Shown piece after piece: positions 59,713-64,000 of a stretch of DNA of 64,000 bases (position 1 is its first letter; each line of letters starts with the position of its first letter). The stretch spans positions 1 through 64,000 of the forward strand of contig JAFGEZ010000015.1 in NCBI GenBank assembly GCA_016931295.1. Direction: 5' to 3'. The DNA is from Candidatus Krumholzibacteriota bacterium. Its GTDB lineage: Bacteria > Krumholzibacteriota > Krumholzibacteriia > Krumholzibacteriales > Krumholzibacteriaceae. The notes beneath the pieces are model-generated. The model searched no databases, was not told the DNA's origin, and saw only the letters and a program-made list of their open reading frames with translations. The translations under genes and the position numbers were made by a program.

Positions 59713-59740
59713 ATTATATACGTATAGGATAATATGTCAA
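59713..59740 (-). promoter_or_regulatory. arsR promoter with palindromic operator
   Basis: On the minus strand a consensus TTGACA (59740-59735), a 16-base spacer and a consensus TATAAT (59718-59713) precede arsR. The 10-base palindrome TATACGTATA (59717-59726) overlaps the -10, flanked by ATTAT/ATAAT halves. ArsR binding there would block RNA polymerase. The message would be essentially leaderless. Confidence 0.8.
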
Positions 59741-59769
59741 GCTTGATCGGCTCGGAGGCCGGCGATCGG

Positions 59770-61086
59770 TCAGATGCGGATGTGGCGCCAGCCGCCCTCG
59801 CGGAACTTCCACGCCATGAGGCACGCGAAGATGCTGAAATAGAGGTAGACGCCCCACCATGCGGCGACGAGCCCGCCGCCGAGGGCGGCGACGGCGAAGT
59901 TGGAGTAGGGGATGAGGATGCCCCAGACGCAGATGATCTCGGAGATCATCACGTACATGGTGCTTCCCGCTCCCTGGAGGACGCGGGAGAGGACGATTCC
60001 GAAGCCGTCGATGAACTGGAACGCGCCGAGCAGCCTGAACGGCACGACTCCCAGCTCGACCGTCGCCGGCTCGCGCGTGAAGACCCCCATGATCTGTCTC
60101 GGGAAGAACATGAAGCAGGCGCCGATCGCGCCCATCAGCGAGGCGCCGAGCAGCGCGGAACGCCAGCCGTAGCGCGCGGCCTTGTCCGGATCCTTCTCGC
60201 CGAGGCTCCTGCCGACGAGGGTGGCGGCCGCCGTGCCGATTGCCATCCCGATCATGAACGTGACGTTGAAGGCCTTGAAGATGATGTTGCTGATGGCCAG
60301 CTCGGCGATGCCGATCCGCCCGACAAGCCCGAGAAAGACGACGAATCCGACGGTGGAGAGGCTCTGGACGGCACGCGGCGCGGAGATGCGGATGATGAGC
60401 GCCATCATCCGCGCGTCGAGCCCCGAGCGGCGCTCGGCCCGCGGGAGGCGGCGGATGATGCGGAACTCGATGAAGAGAAGGTAGACGACAAGGCCCGCGG
60501 CCGTGCTGATCACCGACGCGATCGCCGCGCCGCGCGTCTCGAGACGGGGGAAGGTCCAGTGGCCGAAGATGAGGAACCAGTTGAGGAGGATGTTCAGCAC
60601 GTTCACGATGAGCGAGACGATCATGTCGATCCGCACGCGGGCGAGACCGAAGGCATACCCCCGAAGGGTATACATCACGATGACGGCGAAGACGCCGGCC
60701 ATGCGGATGCGCAGGTAGGGGACCCCGTCGGCGGCGATCTCCGGACGATCGGAGAGGAGCGAGAAGATGCCCCCGGAGAACCGGTAGCCGAGCGCGGAGA
60801 CGACGATGCCCACGATCGAGGCGAGAAAGAAGGTGTTCGCGAGGATGCGGGCGTATTCGCCGGTGCGGCCCTCGCCGAGGCGGCGCGAGACGATCGCCTG
60901 CGTGCCCACGTGCAGGGAGCCGAAGATGAGGACCGCGACGAGCGTGATGAAGGAGCCGAGGCCGACGGCCGCGAGGGGCGCGTCGCCGAGGCGTCCGACC
61001 ATCGCCGTGTCGACGATGTTCAGGATCGTCGTCGAGATCATGCCGACGATCACCGGCGAGGAGAGCCGTATGATCTCGCGGTTCAT
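59770..61086 (-). CDS. MATE-family multidrug/toxin exporter
   Basis: A 438-residue protein with about 12 transmembrane helices. The N-terminus REIIRLSSPVIVGMISTTILNIVDTAMVGRLG and the internal repeat around GMAIGTAAATLVGRSLGEKD are the MATE signatures. It exports organic cations or metabolites by Na or H antiport. ATG at 61086 (MNREII) has AGGG upstream; ATG at 61104 would add six residues. Confidence 0.92.
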   Translation of the reverse strand: MNREIIRLSSPVIVGMISTTILNIVDTAMVGRLGDAPLAAVGLGSFITLVAVLIFGSLHVGTQAIVSRRLGEGRTGEYARILANTFFLASIVGIVVSALGYRFSGGIFSLLSDRPEIAADGVPYLRIRMAGVFAVIVMYTLRGYAFGLARVRIDMIVSLIVNVLNILLNWFLIFGHWTFPRLETRGAAIASVISTAAGLVVYLLFIEFRIIRRLPRAERRSGLDARMMALIIRISAPRAVQSLSTVGFVVFLGLVGRIGIAELAISNIIFKAFNVTFMIGMAIGTAAATLVGRSLGEKDPDKAARYGWRSALLGASLMGAIGACFMFFPRQIMGVFTREPATVELGVVPFRLLGAFQFIDGFGIVLSRVLQGAGSTMYVMISEIICVWGILIPYSNFAVAALGGGLVAAWWGVYLYFSIFACLMAWKFREGGWRHIRI

Positions 61087-61118
61087 TCGGTCAGCCCTGA
61101 TCATTCGTAAAAAAGTCC

Positions 61119-61147
61119 CTGGCCATGAGGAAAGAATCTAATATAAT
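61119..61147 (+). promoter_or_regulatory. Promoter of the thioredoxin-barrel gene
   Basis: A consensus TATAAT is at 61142-61147. The -35 position 17 bases upstream (CTGGCC) is poor. The leader would be about 45 bases and contains AAAAGGGG before the start. Confidence 0.45.
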
Positions 61148-61199
61148 GGACGGCTGAATTTCGTTCAACGCGGAAAAGCCGGGGAAAAGGGGTGCCGAG

Positions 61200-63134
61200 A
61201 TGATGTCCTGCCGCCGTCTGCTCTCGTGTCTGGCCGTCGTGATCCTCCTCGCGGGAACGAGCGCGGAAGCCCGGAACGCTCCGTCGTTCGATCTCCCGCT
61301 CCTTGGCGGCGGTGCATACCATCGCCTCGACGAACTCCTCGAGGGCCGGGATGCGCTCTTCCTCGTCTTCTGGGAAAGCGGCTGTCCCCGCTGCGTCGAG
61401 GGGCTCCGGGCGAGCCAGCGTTTCGCTGAGGACTACGCCGGGTCCGGCGTCGCCGTCGTCGGCGTCAACGGCGACTGGAGCGAGCCGGGGCGCGCCCTCG
61501 ATCGCGTCGAGGCGGAGGAAATCGGCTTCCTGCAGCTCCTCGACAGGGACGGCGCGGCGGCGGCGGCCTACGGCGTGCCCCTCGAGGCCTTCGCCGTCGT
61601 CCTCGTCGACGCCGGCGGCAGCATCCTGTCGATGCGCGTCGATCCGGCGGGAGACGTGGCGGAGCTCATGGAGCGGATGCTCGCCGGGGGCGGGGCGCCG
61701 GAACCGATCGAAGCGGAAGGGAAGTCTATCCACTCGACGCCCGATCTCCCGGGGCTGCTGGAGACGACCGCCGGCATCGCGTTGCACGGCGACGCGCGCA
61801 TGCGGTTCTTCTCGATCGATTCGCGGGGCAGCCGGGCCGTCGGCCCCTACGGCGAGGCGGTCACCCCGGGGAACGACCTGCTCATGCGCTTCGAACTCGA
61901 GGCAATCAAACCCATCGGGCGCCACCTCACCGTGGGAGGGCTTGTCCGCGCGGGGAACGAGAGTATCGAGGTCCTCCGGTCGGGCCCGCAGTATCTCGAC
62001 AACGAACGGGGAAGCGCTTTCGCCGATATCCACGCCGCCGGCGCGTCGCTCCGCGTCGGGTACTACACGATGCACATGACGCCGCTCACGATGATGCGCT
62101 GGGACTGGGACGACAATCCGCGCACGGGCGGCGACGCGGGATGCGGCTGCGGAAACGCGGCGGGCGTCCTGCTCCTCGAGAGCCTCGAGGAGCTCGGCCC
62201 CGATCTCACCGTCGAGGGCGGTCGACTGGCGTGGAACGGACGCGGATTCGAATGCGTCGCCTTCTACGCGATCCCGCGGCGCGCGATCGAGACCGGATCG
62301 ATCGCATCGAGCATGGGGCTCGGCGAGCCGGCCGACCTCTCGCTGGAGATCTGGGGCGCCGAGGCCGCCTGGCGCCGGTTCGACGCGCGCACCGGCGGGC
62401 ACTGGCGTGCCGGGCTGCACTACATCGGCACCTGGGAGGACGAGCGGTCGCTCGACGGACCGCGTCTCGGCTATTTCGTCCCCTTCGAATGGACGGAAAC
62501 CTCGATGCTCACGGCGACCGGCGAGGCGCCGATCCTTCCCTGGGCGCGTCTGCGCGGCGAACTGATCGCGCTCAACGACGTCTCCGTGCACAACGCCGGC
62601 CGCGTCGAGGGCGAGACGGCCGACACGGATGGGGCGGGGGGATACGGCGGGCTCGTCGTCGACCTGCCGGGCCGCCTCGACGTGGCCGTCGATTACATCT
62701 CGATCGACGACGGGTTCGATTCCCCCTTCGCCGCGGTCTCATGGGAGCAGGACCGCAAGGGGTGGCGCGTCTCGGCGAGGGCCGTGCTTCCCGGCGGTTT
62801 CTCCGCGCTCTCCCTCTTCTGGAAACGCCTGGAGAGCCACGCGGACACGTCCTGGCCCGACGAGGTCTCCTTTTTCGGCGCCGCGGCCGACGTCGATCTC
62901 GAGAGCGGTCTCGGCGGCGGGATCGGCTGGCTCGACCGAGGCTCGTGGAACGACGATCCCGGCGCGGGCTACGACGAGTCGCGGACCGCGCTGACGGCGA
63001 GCGTGAGATACCGGTTCGATCGCATGACGAGCGTGCAGGCGCAGTACCAGCGGATCGAGTACGAGACGGACGTGCCCGATTTCCTCGATGCGGTCACGTC
63101 GCTCTTCAGTTTCTATCTCGTGTCGAGGTTCTAG
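61200..63134 (+). CDS. Exported thioredoxin-like (TlpA) domain fused to an outer-membrane-type barrel
   Basis: A 644-residue protein. The signal peptide (about 1-24) is followed by a TlpA/Prx-like thioredoxin domain (about 25-160) with active site CPRC in FWESGCPRCVEGL. A long C-terminal part (about 180-644) has alternating strands and many aromatic ends (LMRFELEAIKPIGRHLTVGGLV, RVGYYTMHMTP, SARAVLPGGFSALSLFWKRL), ending FSFYLVSRF with a C-terminal Phe. This looks like an outer-membrane barrel. The fusion would tether a disulfide-active domain to the periplasmic face of the outer membrane. Confidence 0.75.
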   Translation: MMSCRRLLSCLAVVILLAGTSAEARNAPSFDLPLLGGGAYHRLDELLEGRDALFLVFWESGCPRCVEGLRASQRFAEDYAGSGVAVVGVNGDWSEPGRALDRVEAEEIGFLQLLDRDGAAAAAYGVPLEAFAVVLVDAGGSILSMRVDPAGDVAELMERMLAGGGAPEPIEAEGKSIHSTPDLPGLLETTAGIALHGDARMRFFSIDSRGSRAVGPYGEAVTPGNDLLMRFELEAIKPIGRHLTVGGLVRAGNESIEVLRSGPQYLDNERGSAFADIHAAGASLRVGYYTMHMTPLTMMRWDWDDNPRTGGDAGCGCGNAAGVLLLESLEELGPDLTVEGGRLAWNGRGFECVAFYAIPRRAIETGSIASSMGLGEPADLSLEIWGAEAAWRRFDARTGGHWRAGLHYIGTWEDERSLDGPRLGYFVPFEWTETSMLTATGEAPILPWARLRGELIALNDVSVHNAGRVEGETADTDGAGGYGGLVVDLPGRLDVAVDYISIDDGFDSPFAAVSWEQDRKGWRVSARAVLPGGFSALSLFWKRLESHADTSWPDEVSFFGAAADVDLESGLGGGIGWLDRGSWNDDPGAGYDESRTALTASVRYRFDRMTSVQAQYQRIEYETDVPDFLDAVTSLFSFYLVSRF

Positions 63135-63176
63135 CGGAAAGCGAACCGGCTCGGCCGGTCGCGTCACGGGGTCTCC

Positions 63177-63205
63177 GGGCGGGGTCGTTCGATCCCGCCC
63201 TTCCT
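63177..63205. terminator. Bidirectional terminator between convergent genes
   Basis: A stem of about 10 bp with one G-T pair (GGGCGGGGTCG with CGATCCCGCCC) is followed by TTCCTATTTC. It lies between the thioredoxin-barrel gene and the next minus-strand gene. Confidence 0.65.
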
Positions 63206-63728
63206 ATTTCCGGTAGAAGGACTTGATTTCGCCCCAGGTGGATTCGCCGGCGGCGGTGACGTTGCTGAGCGTGAGCCAGTCGAGCTGGAGTCCCGCTCCT
63301 CCCTCCACGAAGGCGATCTGGATCGTGTAAGCCGGCATGTAGACGTTGAGCTCGCCGCTCCCGGCGGCGTAGAGGTCGGCGCCTCACCCCGAGCAGCCGT
63401 GCCCCGTGAAGACGAAGTCGATCGTCTGCTGGCCGACGAAATCGACCGGCGTCAAGGTGAGGCGGAGGTGATAGTCGACGTTCTCCTCGCCCATGCAGTG
63501 GAGCTCGGCGGCGACCGAGCCGTACTCGTCGGTCTCGAACGAATAGGTGAGCCATTCCCCCGGGTAGTCGAGGCCCTGCAGCCATCCGTTCACCGTGACG
63601 AAATTCAGGAAGGCGATGTTGAGGGAGTGTTCGAAGTTCTCCGACTGGACGAGGACGTCCTTCGCCGACACGGGGGACGATGAGGCCGGCAGAAGAAGCG
63701 CTACGAGGATACAGGCGACGCGGAACAC
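63204..63728 (-). CDS. Exported beta-sandwich protein with in-frame UGA (CxxU), candidate selenoprotein
   Basis: The frame reads a signal peptide, then a carbohydrate-binding-module-like beta-sandwich (GLDYPGEWLTYSFETDEYG, YHLRLTLTPVDFVG). It then reads GHGCSG, TGA (63386-63384), GADLYAAGSGELNVYM, IAFVEGGAGLQLDWLTLS and SFYRK, ending at TAG. With UGA as Sec the motif is C112-S-G-U115 and the protein has 174 residues. The part after the UGA contains the last strands (FVEGGAGLQLDW) expected of such domains. GTG at 63728 has AGAGGGG 5 bases upstream; ATG at 63743 is the alternative. A nonsense mutation (TGG to TGA) is the main competing explanation. Confidence 0.6.
63354..63386 (-). promoter_or_regulatory. 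SECIS-like element of the exported CxxU protein
   Basis: After the UGA come 15 bases, then GCCGC/GCGGC (63368-63364 with 63358-63354) with loop CGGGA starting 20 bases from the UGA. CTC/GAG pairs extend the stem across a bulge. The loop has G at its second position. GC-rich DNA makes such hairpins common, so this is weaker than the peroxiredoxin element. Confidence 0.45.
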
Positions 63729-63789
63729 GGGTACCCCTCTCATGCACGTCCGGATACCGCCCGATGATAGCACATCGCCGCGCGGGGGG

Positions 63790-64000
63790 TCAATACGCCC
63801 CGTCCGGGTGGCGATCGACGGGCGTGCCGGCGAAGCGGAGCACGAGGAGGAGCGCGCCGCATCCGGCGGCGAGCGCGGCGGCGGGATGGACACCGAGCGC
63901 GGTCGGCACGCAGCCGAGGAGGAGCGCCGCGGCTCCCACGACGAGCGCGTAGGGGAGCTGCGTCCGGACGTGGTCGACGTGGTCGGCGGCCGAAGCCATC
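63790..64000 (-). CDS. Na+/H+ antiporter (NhaC-like), C-terminal end
   Basis: The gene runs in from beyond the window end. The visible 69-70 residues (DHVDHVRTQLPYALVVGAAALLLG, then CVPTALGVHP, then two more hydrophobic segments) match the C-terminus of NhaC-family antiporters, where D-H-V-x-T-Q-x-P-Y-A is conserved. It is incomplete at its 5' end. Confidence 0.75.
   Translation of the reverse strand, partial: MASAADHVDHVRTQLPYALVVGAAALLLGCVPTALGVHPAAALAAGCGALLLVLRFAGTPVDRHPDGAY

Noticed and set aside
1-64000. Genome-wide UGA recoding to Trp or Gly
   Set aside because: Many genes here end in TGA with the next gene starting in an ATGA overlap (for example 7510, 13869, 32916, 37237, 56260, 57147), so UGA is a normal stop.

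Overview
The window is about 64 kb of high-GC (roughly two-thirds G+C), gene-dense bacterial chromosome. Two exported enzymes (GH13 amylase, subtilase) end in the FlgD-like / type A sorting-like tail with an NYPNPFNP motif. Together with many exported beta-barrel proteins, a CdaA/FtsH/FolP block and high GC, this points to the FCB side of the tree, for example a Krumholzibacteriota- or Eisenbacteria-like lineage. That placement is inferred from protein style; no rRNA gene is present.

Layout. 1-5.1 kb: end of an OFA-type MFS gene, a nucleotidyltransferase-like gene, folE, and a PAS-rich hybrid histidine kinase. 5.2-10.8 kb: an SOS mutagenesis cassette (lexA, a 71-residue S24-like mini-protein, an ImuB/DinB-like Y-family protein, dnaE2). 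10.8-23.1 kb: exported GH13 amylase, AOX-like diiron protein, fbp, an MFS gene, a minus-strand run of envelope genes, and a patatin-barrel protein. 23.4-34.9 kb: subtilase with PKD repeats, nfnAB, mgtC-like, hypF-hypE, PHP phosphatase. 34.9-39.9 kb: guaB, QueG-like Fe-S protein, alpha/beta hydrolase, an unknown, and a nitrilase-family amidase. 40.0-47.5 kb: a five-gene signalling cassette behind a sigma-54-type promoter. 47.8-54.2 kb: the minus-strand tilS-hpt-ftsH-folP-cdaA block with a tRNA-Met(CAU) upstream. 54.2-64 kb: ilvC, a lipoprotein, gltX, tRNA-Gln and tRNA-Glu, fmdB, arsR, a MATE exporter, a thioredoxin-barrel fusion, and three genes with in-frame UGA codons.

Two themes deserve most attention. 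First, three genes (peroxiredoxin 54263-54991, small membrane protein 59185-59358, exported domain protein 63204-63728) carry an in-frame UGA. In each the reading frame continues sensibly, and a hairpin with bacterial SECIS geometry follows. They look like selenoproteins that ordinary gene calling would truncate or miss. Second, the 40-47.5 kb cassette combines a chemoreceptor-like membrane protein, a CheA-like protein whose phosphoacceptor His is Arg, a small DNA-binding protein, a STAS-GAF-HD-GYP protein that has lost its key residues, and a REC-GAF-HD-GYP protein with an intact active site. This reads as a signalling pathway assembled from degenerate chemosensory parts around one active c-di-GMP phosphodiesterase, and I do not recognise it as a described system.

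Several promoters have readable -35/-10 elements. Three genes appear to start at or within a few bases of the predicted transcription start, suggesting leaderless mRNAs.
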